Shown in pieces: positions 1-8,611 of a stretch of DNA of 55,110 nucleotides. Location of the stretch: assembly GCA_017558555.1 (NCBI GenBank), contig JAFYUJ010000008.1, positions 1 to 55,110 on the forward strand, written 5' to 3'. The DNA is from Akkermansia sp. (GTDB lineage: Bacteria > Verrucomicrobiota > Verrucomicrobiia > Verrucomicrobiales > Akkermansiaceae). Within the stretch, counting starts at the first letter, position 1, and every line of letters begins with the position of its first letter. The notes beneath the pieces were generated by a model, which was not told the DNA's origin, did no database searches, and saw nothing but the letters and a program-made list of their open reading frames with translations. Position numbers and translations under genes: made by a program.

Positions 1-28
1 ACCCATGGAAGGTGTTTTTTGTAAGCAA

Positions 29-51
29 CACCAGCATACGTTTTGCTGGTG
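29..51 (-). terminator. Perfect 8-bp inverted repeat, possible terminator
   Basis: CACCAGCA and TGCTGGTG form a perfect 8-bp stem with a 7-nt loop in the non-coding start of the window (1-171). On the minus strand it lies downstream of the exported ankyrin gene, but only a weak T-rich tail follows. A second imperfect hairpin (GAAGC..GCTTC, about 144-175) lies directly at that gene's stop. Either could end its transcript. The rest of 1-171 shows nothing else I can name. Confidence 0.3.
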
Positions 52-171
52 AAAAATCAACCTTCCATTTTCTTTGCCCTGATTTCTGCTATTTCACTAT
101 CCCTTTAGAAAATCTTTGGGACACATGTGGCAAAATGTACAATGAAGAAGCCCCCCTTGCCAAAGGCAGCT

Positions 172-2112
172 TCATGGGATGGCGCCGGCCTCGATAAGAA
201 TGCGGCGTTTGGTGGGGTTCTGGACGTAGTGGAGCGGCATACGGTGCTGGTGGTCTACGGCGTTGACATCTGCCCCATGCCGGATGAGGAGGTGGAGCAC
301 GTCATCCGGGCAAGCAGAAGCGGCGGCATGCATGAGCAGGCTGCGGCCGCTCTCATCGGTGGCGTTGGCATTGGGCCAGACGGCAAGCAACCGTGCCAGC
401 AGAGCCGTGTTGCCGCTGTCGATAGCCCGGCACATGGCTTGGTAAGCTGTGGTCTGGTCTGTGGGGAGGGTAGCTTTTTCAGACAGGCGCGCGACGATGG
501 ATTCTGCCCCGGCACCGGCAGCCATAGCGCAGGAAAGGGTGGAGGGGGCACCCTTGCGGGTTTGCCCGGGGTCTGCCCCGGCCTGCAACAGCAGGTCGAA
601 TACCTCCACCCACGCAGCAGAGGCGGCAAGCTTGATGGCCGTCATGCCATGGTCATCCATGGCGTTGGGGTTGGCCCCCACGCGGAGCAGTGCGCGGATG
701 GCCGGCAGATTGGCACAGTCAACAGCCGTCATGAGAGCGGTGCGGCCATGGCGGTTGGGGGTGTTGACATCAGCCCCGCTCTCCAGCAAGAACGCCAGCA
801 TGCCCTGAAAATGCGCTGAGATGGCATGTTGAAGCGGAGTGTTGTGGGGATAGGCCGCATCTCCCCGGGAAAGGGCGGCGGCATCGTGAGCAGCCGCAAG
901 GAGCTGCCGGTGCAGCGCGGCCGCAGCCGCACGGTCGCCGGGGTGGTTGCACCGCTCTGCCAGAAAAGCGGCAAAGTAAGTGGCATCTCCCAGCGTGAGC
1001 AGAGGGATGGCTCGCATCTCCTCTGCAGCCACCACGGGCAAGCGAGAGGCAATCTCCAGCGCCACCTTGGTGTGGCCACAGGCGATGGCCATGCGCAACG
1101 GCAATCGTTGGAGATGGGCGGGATTGGCCCCGGCAGTGAGCATTTGGCGCACCAGGGGCAAGCTACCCCCGGCAGCAGCGTAGATGAGAGGAGTACGCCC
1201 TTTGGCATCCGGGGCATCGACAGGGTTGCCGCCCATGATGTTGAAAGCTACAGCATTGCCCACCGCTGCGGCATACATGGGGGCATTGGCGCCGGTTTTA
1301 TCGCGATCTTGCGGGCTGGCACCATGCTGCATAAGCAGGCGCACCATCTCGCTGTCGGCATAGCGGGCGGCTTCCATGAGAGCGGTGTTGCCGGTCTGAT
1401 CCCTGCTGGTGGGCACATAGCCCATGTGCAGAGCTGTGCGCGCCAGCTCAAGAGAGCCACCGCGGGCGGCGGCCATGAGCAAATCATAGCCATCGTGCGT
1501 TTTTTGTTTGGGGTCGACACCCTTGCTGATGAGATCGTAGAACAAGCGTGTACTGCCCCCCATGGCAGCATAGTGCAAGCTGGTGCGCCCCATACGGTCG
1601 CGGGTAGTGGGATTGGCCCCGGCGTAGATTAACTCCCGGCACATGCGTGCATCTCCCCCCATGCAGGCATATTGAAACAGGGTAGTGCCTTGTGCATCTG
1701 CCGCCACAGGTGCCAGCGGCGCCAATCGGTGTACCTTGGCAAAGATGGCGTAGTTGCCACCTTGCGCCGCCATCATGAGCAGGCGCACATCCCGCGGGGC
1801 TGTGATGGTGGTGTCGGCTCCATCGGCCAGCAAGCGGTCAAAAATATCTTGTTCACCAGCCTGGGCAGCCAGCATCAGTGCGGTGTGGCCTTGCTGATCT
1901 GCGGCGTTGATATCGCCACCCAGGCGGATGTTATTGAGTGCGGAGACCAGCCGCAAGCGCAGTTTTTTCTGACGAGGAGTGGCTTTTTCAGCCTTATTTT
2001 TGAGATGCAGGACGGCTTGTTGGTACGCCACGGGCGACGCGGCAGGCTCTGCGGCGGCGATGCTGCCGATGAGGCCGATTATCATGGCGAAAACCAGGCT
2101 TCCCCTTCTCAT
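172..2112 (-). CDS. Exported ankyrin-repeat protein
   Basis: A 646-residue protein with an N-terminal signal peptide (MRRGSLVFAM, a hydrophobic core, then AAAEP) followed by about 16 ankyrin-type units of the GHTALMLAA / GRTPLIYAA kind running to the C terminus. Around residues 370-430 the repeats are interrupted by an irregular helical stretch. There is no catalytic motif, so a role in protein-protein binding in the periplasm or outside is the most I can infer. The start at 2112 is chosen because the signal peptide begins there and a TATGAT hexamer with a -35-like TTGTTC lies just upstream. The longer reading frame to 2190 would add 26 residues that include a second hydrophobic stretch and cover the promoter. 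It is a stand-alone gene, since the sialidase behind it has its own hairpin. Exported ankyrin proteins are unusual, and several more lie in this window. Confidence 0.85.
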   Translation of the reverse strand: MRRGSLVFAMIIGLIGSIAAAEPAASPVAYQQAVLHLKNKAEKATPRQKKLRLRLVSALNNIRLGGDINAADQQGHTALMLAAQAGEQDIFDRLLADGADTTITAPRDVRLLMMAAQGGNYAIFAKVHRLAPLAPVAADAQGTTLFQYACMGGDARMCRELIYAGANPTTRDRMGRTSLHYAAMGGSTRLFYDLISKGVDPKQKTHDGYDLLMAAARGGSLELARTALHMGYVPTSRDQTGNTALMEAARYADSEMVRLLMQHGASPQDRDKTGANAPMYAAAVGNAVAFNIMGGNPVDAPDAKGRTPLIYAAAGGSLPLVRQMLTAGANPAHLQRLPLRMAIACGHTKVALEIASRLPVVAAEEMRAIPLLTLGDATYFAAFLAERCNHPGDRAAAAALHRQLLAAAHDAAALSRGDAAYPHNTPLQHAISAHFQGMLAFLLESGADVNTPNRHGRTALMTAVDCANLPAIRALLRVGANPNAMDDHGMTAIKLAASAAWVEVFDLLLQAGADPGQTRKGAPSTLSCAMAAGAGAESIVARLSEKATLPTDQTTAYQAMCRAIDSGNTALLARLLAVWPNANATDESGRSLLMHAAASACPDDVLHLLIRHGADVNAVDHQHRMPLHYVQNPTKRRILIEAGAIP

Positions 2113-2118
2113 GCTCTC

Positions 2119-2147
2119 ATCATAGCAAAGGAGCAGACAAGGAACAA
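2119..2147 (-). promoter_or_regulatory. Promoter of the exported ankyrin gene, predicted leaderless
   Basis: Reading the minus strand: TTGTTC (2147-2142), a 17-nt spacer, TATGAT (2124-2119), then 6 nt to the ATG at 2112. The expected transcription start falls on the start codon itself. Confidence 0.5.
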
Positions 2148-2194
2148 TAAAAAAGGGGCCACAAAGCATAAAAAATCCCCATATTCCCATAAGT

Positions 2195-2227
2195 TCGCCC
2201 CTGAGCTCGCATGGAACTCAGGGGCGA
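2195..2227 (-). terminator. Strong hairpin downstream of the sialidase gene
   Basis: TCGCCCCTGAG and CTCAGGGGCGA pair perfectly over 11 bp around an 11-nt loop, 36 bases beyond the sialidase stop. A T-rich run (GATTTTTTATG on the minus strand) comes only about 20 nt later, so this is a terminator-like or mRNA 3'-end-stabilising hairpin rather than a textbook intrinsic terminator. Confidence 0.5.
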
Positions 2228-2263
2228 TGAAAGGAGTGATACCTTTTTCGGGGAAGATCGGCT

Positions 2264-4282
2264 TTACTTACCGGTAGCGAGGACTTCGCTCAGGGGCAGG
2301 ATGATAAAGCCGATACCGCGGTTGCCGTTCTTACCGTTGGTGTGGGAGGTTTCGTAGATGATACCTACGTTCTTGTCATCCACCATGGCAATGCAGGAGT
2401 AGCCCATGCAGCGGCGGGAATCATAGGTGAGCGGCTTGCTCCAGGTTGTGCCATCGTCCTCAGAGTAGCGGATACCCATATCAAAACGACCGCCGGAGGT
2501 AGCAGGGTTGGAGAAGAGGAGCATGGGCTTGCCATCCACCGTCACATTCACCAGGGAGCCCTGGCAGGTGGGCTCAGGCAGGGCCGTGAGGTTGGAGTCG
2601 TGCGGGGCCCAGGTCTCGCCCAGGTCCTTGGTCACGTAGACTACGCGCTTGCCGGAGCGGTTTTCGTTGCGGCAGTTGAGCATGATGGAGCCGTCCTGCA
2701 ACTCAACCACCTGGCATTCGGAGGTGCGATGGGGGATACCCTTGCCATACTTCCAGGAGAGGCCACCATCGGTGGAGTAGCAGATGGTGCTCATGCAGTT
2801 GTACTTGGCGCCTGTCTGCCAAATCTGGGCGGGGAAGACGATAACACCCTTGCTGGTGGTGATACCGCAGCCGGGGCCGGCGAGGATGCAGTTCCACTCG
2901 TCCTTCTTGATTTGCTTGGTGGGGTTGACGTGCTGATAGCTCCAGGTCTTGCCATCGTCATCGCTGTAGACCATTTCCCACTGGCCGGTGGTGTAGTAGT
3001 TGTTGCCGGTCTTGGAGGTCCAGAGCGAAGCACCACCGGAGAAGTGGCAAGCGAGGGCCTGAATCCAGATGCGGCCGGTCTTGTCTTGCACGATGCAGGG
3101 GTCGCCACAGCCGTTGGCACCGCCGGGACCGGAGTCCATGCACACGGTAGGCAGGGACCAGGTCTGGCCGCCATCGGTGGAACGCACGGCGGCTACATCG
3201 ATATCGGCGCAAAGGTCCCCTTCGTGGTGGTAGCGGGCATCAAAGCAGCCTACCAAGGCACCGGAGGCTGTGCGAATCATACCGGGAATGCGGAAGGCCA
3301 CGCAATCACGGCCGGGATTGCCATTGGGCTGGTTGCCTACTTTTTCGCCGGGCAGTGCCATGAGGTGGCCTACGCGCTGGGTCACGGTAGCGGGGGCCTT
3401 GTAGCCCTTGCCATCGACGGTGAGTTCCACGTTGTTGAAGCTGACAGAGCCACCGACGCGGGCCGTATCGGTGGGGGTGGCATCTATCCAGAGGGTGGAT
3501 TCACCGGCGGGCAGCACAGCGCCATCAAACTTGATGGTGACATTGCCGTTGGCATCCGGTTGAGCGGAGCCAAACACCTTGATGTTGTGCATGTTTGTGC
3601 CATCGGGGGTGCCGGTGCACAGGGAGACGCTCTTCACCTGGTCTGCGGGGCTGATGTTGAGGCTCAGGCTGTTGATGCTCTTGGCATTCTTCACGCCTGC
3701 CGTAGCCACATCCACCTTGATGACGGGGTTGATGGGAGCGCGGCGGAACATGGGGTACACGCCCGGGTTGCTCAGCTCCAGCTTCTTCACCACCATCGGG
3801 CCGTTGTGCAGCTCCAGGTCATCGATGAGCACACCGCCGTTCTCGGCAGAGGTGCAGACCATGCGCAGGGCCTTGGTGCCGGCAGGAATGCGGGCTTCCA
3901 GGCGGCGCTTGAAGCCGCCGGGGCCAATCTTGGATTCCTCGCTGATTTGCTTTTCACTGCCATTGGCAGCCACGGCAATCAGGCGGAACTGGAACGGAGG
4001 TCTGCGCGTCCAACGCTCCATCCAGAAGCTACAGGGTGTTTCCTCGGCCAGCGGGGTGTCAAAAAGGATTTCGACCTTGTTGTTTTCGCCACCCTGGATG
4101 TGCAGGGAGCGCTTGCCCGTGCGGACGTGGTGCGTGTTGATAGAGGCGTGACCGGCCGGTGCGCTCAGGGCGCCGTATTCGGTCTGCCCGCTTTCAATCG
4201 GGCCACCGGGCAGGTTCTCAAAGCTTTCTGCGGCGCAAGCAAAGCCGCATGCCAGTAAACTGAGGATGGTTCGCTGTAACAT
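2264..4282 (-). CDS. Secreted exo-alpha-sialidase (neuraminidase), GH33
   Basis: Removes terminal sialic acid from glycoconjugates such as host mucin, outside the cell or in the periplasm. A signal peptide (MLQRTILSLLACGFACA) is followed by a beta-rich carbohydrate-binding-like region (about 20-160), a BNR-associated N-terminal domain (about 165-300) and a six-bladed sialidase propeller. Visible motifs: FRIP (330-333, with the first Arg of the triad), Asp-boxes near 368, 440, 503, 553 and 607 (for example STDGGQTW and YSEDDGTTW), candidate further triad Args at 538 (MLNCR) and 605 (GIRYS), a candidate Glu at 522 and the Tyr-Glu pair 643-644 (IIYE) expected for the nucleophile. Length 672 residues is normal for the Bacteroides/Akkermansia type with an extra N-terminal domain. 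An alternative ATG nine bases upstream (4291) would add three residues; neither has a clean Shine-Dalgarno sequence. No sialic-acid catabolic genes lie beside it. Confidence 0.93.
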   Translation of the reverse strand: MLQRTILSLLACGFACAAESFENLPGGPIESGQTEYGALSAPAGHASINTHHVRTGKRSLHIQGGENNKVEILFDTPLAEETPCSFWMERWTRRPPFQFRLIAVAANGSEKQISEESKIGPGGFKRRLEARIPAGTKALRMVCTSAENGGVLIDDLELHNGPMVVKKLELSNPGVYPMFRRAPINPVIKVDVATAGVKNAKSINSLSLNISPADQVKSVSLCTGTPDGTNMHNIKVFGSAQPDANGNVTIKFDGAVLPAGESTLWIDATPTDTARVGGSVSFNNVELTVDGKGYKAPATVTQRVGHLMALPGEKVGNQPNGNPGRDCVAFRIPGMIRTASGALVGCFDARYHHEGDLCADIDVAAVRSTDGGQTWSLPTVCMDSGPGGANGCGDPCIVQDKTGRIWIQALACHFSGGASLWTSKTGNNYYTTGQWEMVYSDDDGKTWSYQHVNPTKQIKKDEWNCILAGPGCGITTSKGVIVFPAQIWQTGAKYNCMSTICYSTDGGLSWKYGKGIPHRTSECQVVELQDGSIMLNCRNENRSGKRVVYVTKDLGETWAPHDSNLTALPEPTCQGSLVNVTVDGKPMLLFSNPATSGGRFDMGIRYSEDDGTTWSKPLTYDSRRCMGYSCIAMVDDKNVGIIYETSHTNGKNGNRGIGFIILPLSEVLATGK

Positions 4283-4314
4283 GTCCCCCATATAGCATAA
4301 TCTCTACCCGAAAA

Positions 4315-4347
4315 CAAGAAAAAAGGGCAAACCCGAAGAATTTGCCC
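4315..4347 (-). terminator. Intrinsic terminator after ruvC
   Basis: On the minus strand GGGCAAA and TTTGCCC form a perfect 7-bp stem with a 9-nt loop, followed at once by CTTTTTTCTT. It lies 38 bases after the ruvC stop and would end the hydrolase-helicase-ruvC transcript. Confidence 0.75.
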
Positions 4348-4385
4348 ATGGACCGTGTGGGGGATTTTCGATAAGAGGGAAGGGA

Positions 4386-4892
4386 TTAGATATATTTGCG
4401 CTCTTTGAAGAGGTGGGCGCGGATGGGGTCGGCCGCGATGAGGTGGGCGTAGCCGATGGCGAGGGCATCTGCCGCATCGGGGGCGGGTGTTTCCTGCAGG
4501 TGCAGCAGAGCGCGCATCATAAAGGCTACCTGGTGCTTGCCGGCAGAACCCCGCCCCACGGTGGCCAGTTTTACGCAGGAGGGCGGGTATTCCATGATGG
4601 GCAAATCATGCACCGTGGCGGCCAGCACCGTGGCAGCGCGGGCCGAGCCCATGGCAATGGCCGTGCGGTGCGATTGCACGTAAATGATACCCTCGATGGC
4701 GAGTTCATCCGGCCTCCAGCGGTCGATGAGCGCCAGCACATGCTCATGAATGGCGCGCAGGCAGGCGCTTTGGGGCAAGCGCTGGGGGAGGGACAGTGTG
4801 CCGTAGTCCAGCGCGGTGGCAGAGCGGTGGTCCCCCTCCAACACGGCGTAGCCAGTGTTGCGGATGGCGGGGTCGATGCTCACAACGCGCAT
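4386..4892 (-). CDS. ruvC: Holliday junction resolvase RuvC
   Basis: Endonuclease that cuts Holliday junctions symmetrically during recombination repair, working with RuvAB. The 168-residue protein has the expected RNase-H-like fold and the four acidic catalytic residues: Asp7 in SIDPAIRNTGY, Glu67 in ELAIEGI, and Asp139/Asp142 in PDAADAL. The usual DPG of motif I reads DPA here. The start at 4892 is chosen because family members begin one short strand before the DPxxxxTGY motif. Upstream in-frame codons translate to low-complexity sequence overlapping the helicase gene. The gene begins 31 bases after the DEAD-box helicase and ends at a good intrinsic terminator, so it is the last gene of that unit. 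ruvA and ruvB are not nearby. Confidence 0.93.
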   Translation of the reverse strand: MRVVSIDPAIRNTGYAVLEGDHRSATALDYGTLSLPQRLPQSACLRAIHEHVLALIDRWRPDELAIEGIIYVQSHRTAIAMGSARAATVLAATVHDLPIMEYPPSCVKLATVGRGSAGKHQVAFMMRALLHLQETPAPDAADALAIGYAHLIAADPIRAHLFKERKYI

Positions 4893-4923
4893 GAACAATA
4901 TCGGGGCGTGGGGGCTGCAACAA

Positions 4924-6123
4924 TCAGCGGCGGCGGCGGGGCTTGGCCGCGGGGCGGGGCTTGCGGACCGGGCGGGTCTGGGTATCCAGCAGCGCAGTGT
5001 AGGCGTAGTCAAAACCCTCCAGCTTACGGCGCTCAATCTTCTGGTTGACAAAGATTTCCACGCTCTTGGCAAAGTCTACCTCATCTGCCGTGAGCAGGGT
5101 GAAGGCATCCCCCTGAGCCTCGGCACGGCCGGTGCGGCCAATGCGGTGTACGTAGTCCTCCGGGTTCTCGGGCACGCGGTAGTTGATGACGTGGGTAACG
5201 CCATTGATATCGATACCGCGGGCGGCCACATCCGTAGCCACCAGGATACGGTATTTATCCTCCTTGAAGCCACGCAGGGCGGCCATGCGTTCTTTCTGGG
5301 CGATATCGGAGTGCATCACCGTGACCTGGTCCTTCCAACCGGCGTTGGCGAGCATGTTGCCCACTGCATCAGCCTCCTTGCGGGTGCGGGTGAACACCAT
5401 GAGGTTGCGGAAATCGGTGGCTTTGACCAGGGCCAGCAGCAGGTCATCGCGCTGGTCCAGCCCCACAGGGTAAAAGGCGTGGGAAATGGTGCTGGCCACC
5501 TCGCGGCGGGCGATGGCAATCTCTACCGGGTCGGTAAGGCACCATTTGGCAAAGCCTTGCAGAATCTGCGGCATGGTGGCCGAGAAGAAGAGAGTCTGGC
5601 GGCCTTCCCAGGGGCAAAGGTTCACAATCTTGCGCACGATGGGCAGGAAGCCCATATCCGTCATGCGGTCCACTTCATCGAGCACGAGGTGTTTGACCTC
5701 TTTGAACTTCATATTACCGCGGTAGAAGTGGTCCACCAGGCGGCCGGGAGTAGCCACGACCACATCGACACCTTTTTTGAGTTCCTCCGTCTGGGCACCG
5801 TAGCCTACGCCACCATACAGCAGGCCGATTTTGATATCGGTATGTGCGGCATAGGTGCGGAAAGACTCGGCCAGCTGGTCTGCCAGCTCGCGGGTGGGCT
5901 CCAACACCAGCACCTGGGGGCGCCCCAGCGGCTCAATCATGGAAAGCAGCGGCAAAGCAAAAGCGGCAGACTTACCGGTACCTGTCTGAGAGGCACCAAT
6001 CACATCTTTCTTTTCCAGTACGCAGGGGATGGCTTGCTCCTGGATGGGCGTGGGGCTTTCGTAGCCACAATCGTTGACCGCCTGCAATATGGGGGCTGGC
6101 AGCCCCAATTCTTCAAATGTCAT
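4924..6123 (-). CDS. DEAD-box ATP-dependent RNA helicase (RhlE-like)
   Basis: Unwinds RNA duplexes with ATP; members act in ribosome assembly, RNA decay and cold adaptation. All motifs are present over 399 residues: Q motif (SPTPIQEQ, 23-30), motif I ASQTGTGKS (44-52), Ia PTRELA (77-82), Ib TPGR (125-128), II DEVD (149-152), III SAT (181-183), V ARGID (301-305), VI HRIGRTGR (327-334). Motif II is DEVD rather than DEAD, a conservative change that keeps the catalytic Asp-Glu pair. The C-terminal tail is very basic (RKPRPAAKPRRRR), typical for RNA anchoring in short RhlE-type proteins. A clear Shine-Dalgarno (AAAGGA, 7 nt before ATG) supports the start. It sits 50 bases behind the hydrolase gene and 31 before ruvC, so the three are probably cotranscribed. 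Confidence 0.93.
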   Translation of the reverse strand: MTFEELGLPAPILQAVNDCGYESPTPIQEQAIPCVLEKKDVIGASQTGTGKSAAFALPLLSMIEPLGRPQVLVLEPTRELADQLAESFRTYAAHTDIKIGLLYGGVGYGAQTEELKKGVDVVVATPGRLVDHFYRGNMKFKEVKHLVLDEVDRMTDMGFLPIVRKIVNLCPWEGRQTLFFSATMPQILQGFAKWCLTDPVEIAIARREVASTISHAFYPVGLDQRDDLLLALVKATDFRNLMVFTRTRKEADAVGNMLANAGWKDQVTVMHSDIAQKERMAALRGFKEDKYRILVATDVAARGIDINGVTHVINYRVPENPEDYVHRIGRTGRAEAQGDAFTLLTADEVDFAKSVEIFVNQKIERRKLEGFDYAYTALLDTQTRPVRKPRPAAKPRRRR

Positions 6124-6173
6124 CTTGTATTCCTTTCTTCTTCGTCTTGTTGTCTATCGTAAAATCGCGCAGG

Positions 6174-6803
6174 TCAGCAGGTGAGCCAGGGGTTATTGAG
6201 CTCTTCTTCCTGCAGGAAGGTGCCGGGGCCATGCCCACTGAATACTTCTGTCTCCGGGGAGAGCACCATCAGCTTGGCATTGATGCCACGCACCAGCTGG
6301 CTCTGGCTGCCACCGGGTAAATCTGTGCGCCCGATGGAACCGGCAAAGAGGATATCACCCACAAAGACCATCTCCTCTGCGGGCAGTCCATAGGCCAGGC
6401 CATCCGCCGAGTGCCCGGGGATGCTGTATACCTGCCAATTCAGCCCGGCCCAGGTGCGCTCACAGTCACAGGGCAGTACTTCATCCACCGTGAATGGCTC
6501 CACAGCAGGAATCCAACCTGCACCACCGACCAGCGTTTCGAGAGTGAGATTCCGGCTGTAAGCTGCGGCAGCATGCACGCGGCAACCGGTGCGGCGCTGC
6601 AGCTCTGCCACGTCCTGAACATGGTCAAAATGCTGGTGTGTGAGCAATAAATCCGTCAGTTTCTTACCCTCGGGCAAGCGGGTGGATACCCAGGCAGCAA
6701 ACCCGGCCGGGGCATCAACGGCAATGTATCCCTCCGGGGCCGCTATCAAGTAGCCGTGGCACATCACCGGACCGCCTGTGTACACCTGAATTTGAACGCT
6801 CAC
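6174..6803 (-). CDS. Metallo-beta-lactamase-fold hydrolase (glyoxalase II-like)
   Basis: A Zn-dependent hydrolase of the hydroxyacylglutathione-hydrolase-like branch; the true substrate is unknown. Ligands are visible: THQHFDH (HxHxDH), then PGHS, GD and GHGP supplying the second His, bridging Asp and last His. The protein is about 210 residues, the normal size. The start needs care. An ATG at 6812 lies inside a perfect TATAAT, and the GTG at 6803 lies 7 nt after it. Because several other first genes here have the same arrangement, I prefer the GTG start (209 residues, beginning before the first beta strand). The ATG at 6812 would add only three residues. It is the first gene of the unit with the DEAD-box helicase and ruvC. 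Confidence 0.85.
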   Translation of the reverse strand: MSVQIQVYTGGPVMCHGYLIAAPEGYIAVDAPAGFAAWVSTRLPEGKKLTDLLLTHQHFDHVQDVAELQRRTGCRVHAAAAYSRNLTLETLVGGAGWIPAVEPFTVDEVLPCDCERTWAGLNWQVYSIPGHSADGLAYGLPAEEMVFVGDILFAGSIGRTDLPGGSQSQLVRGINAKLMVLSPETEVFSGHGPGTFLQEEELNNPWLTC

Positions 6804-6810
6804 GCGCAGC

Positions 6811-6838
6811 ATTATACACCATATCTTTTCCTTTGCAA
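6811..6838 (-). promoter_or_regulatory. Promoter of hydrolase-helicase-ruvC unit
   Basis: Minus strand: TTGCAA (6838-6833), 16-nt spacer, perfect TATAAT (6816-6811). It overlaps the in-frame ATG at 6812 and lies 7 nt before a GTG at 6803, which argues for a leaderless GTG start. Confidence 0.5.
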
Positions 6839-6906
6839 GCCATTCTTCCTCTGCGTCCCCATCTGCAAACCGGCGTGTCATTCTTTCGTACTGTCGCCTC
6901 TTTTGC

Positions 6907-6935
6907 TTGCCCCGCCACTCAAAATACACTATAAC
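6907..6935 (+). promoter_or_regulatory. Promoter of the exported protein pair
   Basis: TTGCCC (6907-6912), 17-nt spacer, TATAAC (6930-6935), about 30 nt before the ATG at 6966. The same -35 and spacing recur before the dynamin-like gene. Confidence 0.45.
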
Positions 6936-6965
6936 GGGTGGCCGTCCCCGCCCGGTTTCCTCTTC

Positions 6966-7754
6966 ATGAAGCGCATTTTCATCATACTGGCAGCTTGTGC
7001 TGCACTGTGCCACGCCCACACAGCCGGGGTGGACACGAGCGTGCTCCATTTTCGCCGCAGCTACCGCATCCCCACCATCGAGGGTACCTCGCGCATGACA
7101 CTCACGCTGGGATTCACCCCGCCGGCAGGGTATGTGGTGCGTGAGCAACCGGAACTACAAGGCAGCATCAAAGGGGTGGATGCCACAGGCAAGAGCCTGG
7201 AGTGCCGCAGCTCCTCTCTGGTACGCAGCCACAGCACACCCGGTGGCGCGCAGGCAGAACTGGCTGTTGTGCCGCACCCCAAGGGCGACTGGCTGAGGCT
7301 GCAAGGCCAGGTCAAGCTGATACTGGGCAGCGATATCAAAACCCTGCCCCGCCACAAACTCTCGCTGACAGAGGCATCTCAATTCACCCTGGATGGCATC
7401 ACCTTCACCGCCACTCCTGCGGCCGCCAACAAAGCCAAACACAACATTGAACGCGGCCGCCTCTATACCGCTGAAGTGACGCTCACCTACCCCTCCACCG
7501 TGTCTGTCATGCGCATCTGCCGCATCTGGGAAGGAGCCGACATTGCCGAATCTGCCAACCACCACCAGGAGTTGGACACCCTCACCGAGCGCGGCAAGGA
7601 TGGCAAAACGCGCCTGTACGTCAGCCTGTGGGATACACGCCCGGAAGAGGTGGTGGAAATTGTCATTTGCAAGAATAAGCACAAGGTGGATGTGCCTGTC
7701 GACCTGAAACTGAATTTGGGCGGGGTGGTGCCCAAGAATGCGAAAGAAGAATGA
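6966..7754 (+). CDS. Exported protein of unknown function, first of a paralogous pair
   Basis: 262 residues with a signal peptide (MKRIFIILAACAALCHA) and a beta-rich body without cysteines, known motifs or membrane segments after the signal. I do not recognise the family. Its C-terminal half resembles that of the next gene: here a beta strand, TYPSTVSVMRICRIWEGADI and a closing strand pair; there DHPDSIKLFRLCTPEGATI in the same place. The stop overlaps the next start by 4 bases (ATGA), so translation of the two is coupled. The start at 6966 is the one that opens the signal peptide; longer in-frame readings run back across the promoter. Probable site: periplasm or cell surface. Confidence 0.75.
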   Translation: MKRIFIILAACAALCHAHTAGVDTSVLHFRRSYRIPTIEGTSRMTLTLGFTPPAGYVVREQPELQGSIKGVDATGKSLECRSSSLVRSHSTPGGAQAELAVVPHPKGDWLRLQGQVKLILGSDIKTLPRHKLSLTEASQFTLDGITFTATPAAANKAKHNIERGRLYTAEVTLTYPSTVSVMRICRIWEGADIAESANHHQELDTLTERGKDGKTRLYVSLWDTRPEEVVEIVICKNKHKVDVPVDLKLNLGGVVPKNAKEE

Positions 7755-8551
7755 AGACCTATTCCCTGATACTCCCGCTGTTGCTGGCGGGCAGCGCCTG
7801 GGCCGCAGAGTCGGTGTCCACACCTGTCCTGACGGCAGAGATGGACAGCATTGAGTGCAACTTTGCCCCGCAGGAAGGGCAAGCCCCCTGCACCGTGCGC
7901 ATCCACCTGGTGCCGGAGCCCGGCATCAGCATCGTCTCCGAAAAAGGCGGGGATGCCAACCTGATGCCGCTGCAATGTGTAGATGGCCGGGGCAACCTGC
8001 TGCTGGGCACGCTGCGCGAGTGGGAGGATTGCTACGATGGGAATGATGACTGCCGCACCGCTGTGTATGATTTTTTTGCCGCTCCCCAGGGCAGCAGCAT
8101 CACCTTCGACACCCACCTGCCCGTCCCCACCATCCGCAAGCAGGAAAAAACCCTCATCGTCCCCTTCTCCCCCACTACCAAGGCCGAGCTGGAAGTAGAT
8201 GGACATGTGCTCCGCGTCGAACCGCGCACCCCCTCGGCAGAAGCCAAACATGCCTCGCAGGTGGCATTCGACATCGTGTATGACCACCCGGACAGCATCA
8301 AACTCTTCCGCCTGTGCACACCGGAAGGCGCCACCATCCACGCCCGTGCCAAAGTGTTCGACAAGGATAAGGCCGGTATCTCCCCCGACTCTGCGCGCGT
8401 GACCTACATCATGTATGCCGACAATCAGGAGCCGAAGCTGGCCATCACCCCGCGCCCCGTTTGCCGCATCGAGCAAGTACCTTTCCGCGTGCGCGTGAGC
8501 ATCGGCGCGCTGGATGACAAGCCAGGCGCCACCACCAAGCCTGCAAAATAG
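7751..8551 (+). CDS. Exported protein of unknown function, second of the pair
   Basis: 266 residues; signal peptide MKTYSLILPLLLAGSAWAAE, then a beta-rich domain that is a distant paralogue of the preceding gene product (matching segment around DSIKLFRLCTPEGATI). No catalytic motif is visible. It overlaps the previous gene by ATGA, which implies coordinated amounts and perhaps a heteromer. It is followed by 60 bases holding the promoter of the dynamin-like gene. Function unknown; periplasmic or surface location inferred from the signal. Confidence 0.75.
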   Translation: MKTYSLILPLLLAGSAWAAESVSTPVLTAEMDSIECNFAPQEGQAPCTVRIHLVPEPGISIVSEKGGDANLMPLQCVDGRGNLLLGTLREWEDCYDGNDDCRTAVYDFFAAPQGSSITFDTHLPVPTIRKQEKTLIVPFSPTTKAELEVDGHVLRVEPRTPSAEAKHASQVAFDIVYDHPDSIKLFRLCTPEGATIHARAKVFDKDKAGISPDSARVTYIMYADNQEPKLAITPRPVCRIEQVPFRVRVSIGALDDKPGATTKPAK

Positions 8552-8573
8552 ACCACCCGCCTTGTTTTTTCTC

Positions 8574-8602
8574 TTGCCCCGGCGGCACCAACCCTTTATA
8601 AT
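8574..8602 (+). promoter_or_regulatory. Promoter of the dynamin-like GTPase gene
   Basis: TTGCCC (8574-8579), 17-nt spacer, perfect TATAAT (8597-8602), ATG at 8612. The predicted transcript would have a leader of only about 3 nt. Confidence 0.55.
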
Positions 8603-8611
8603 ACAAAAACC

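Noticed and set aside
2342..4258. Long open frame (638 codons) on the plus strand opposite the sialidase gene
   Set aside because: It is Gly/Ala/His-rich with no domain and lies wholly opposite a gene with clear sialidase motifs; a codon-bias shadow.
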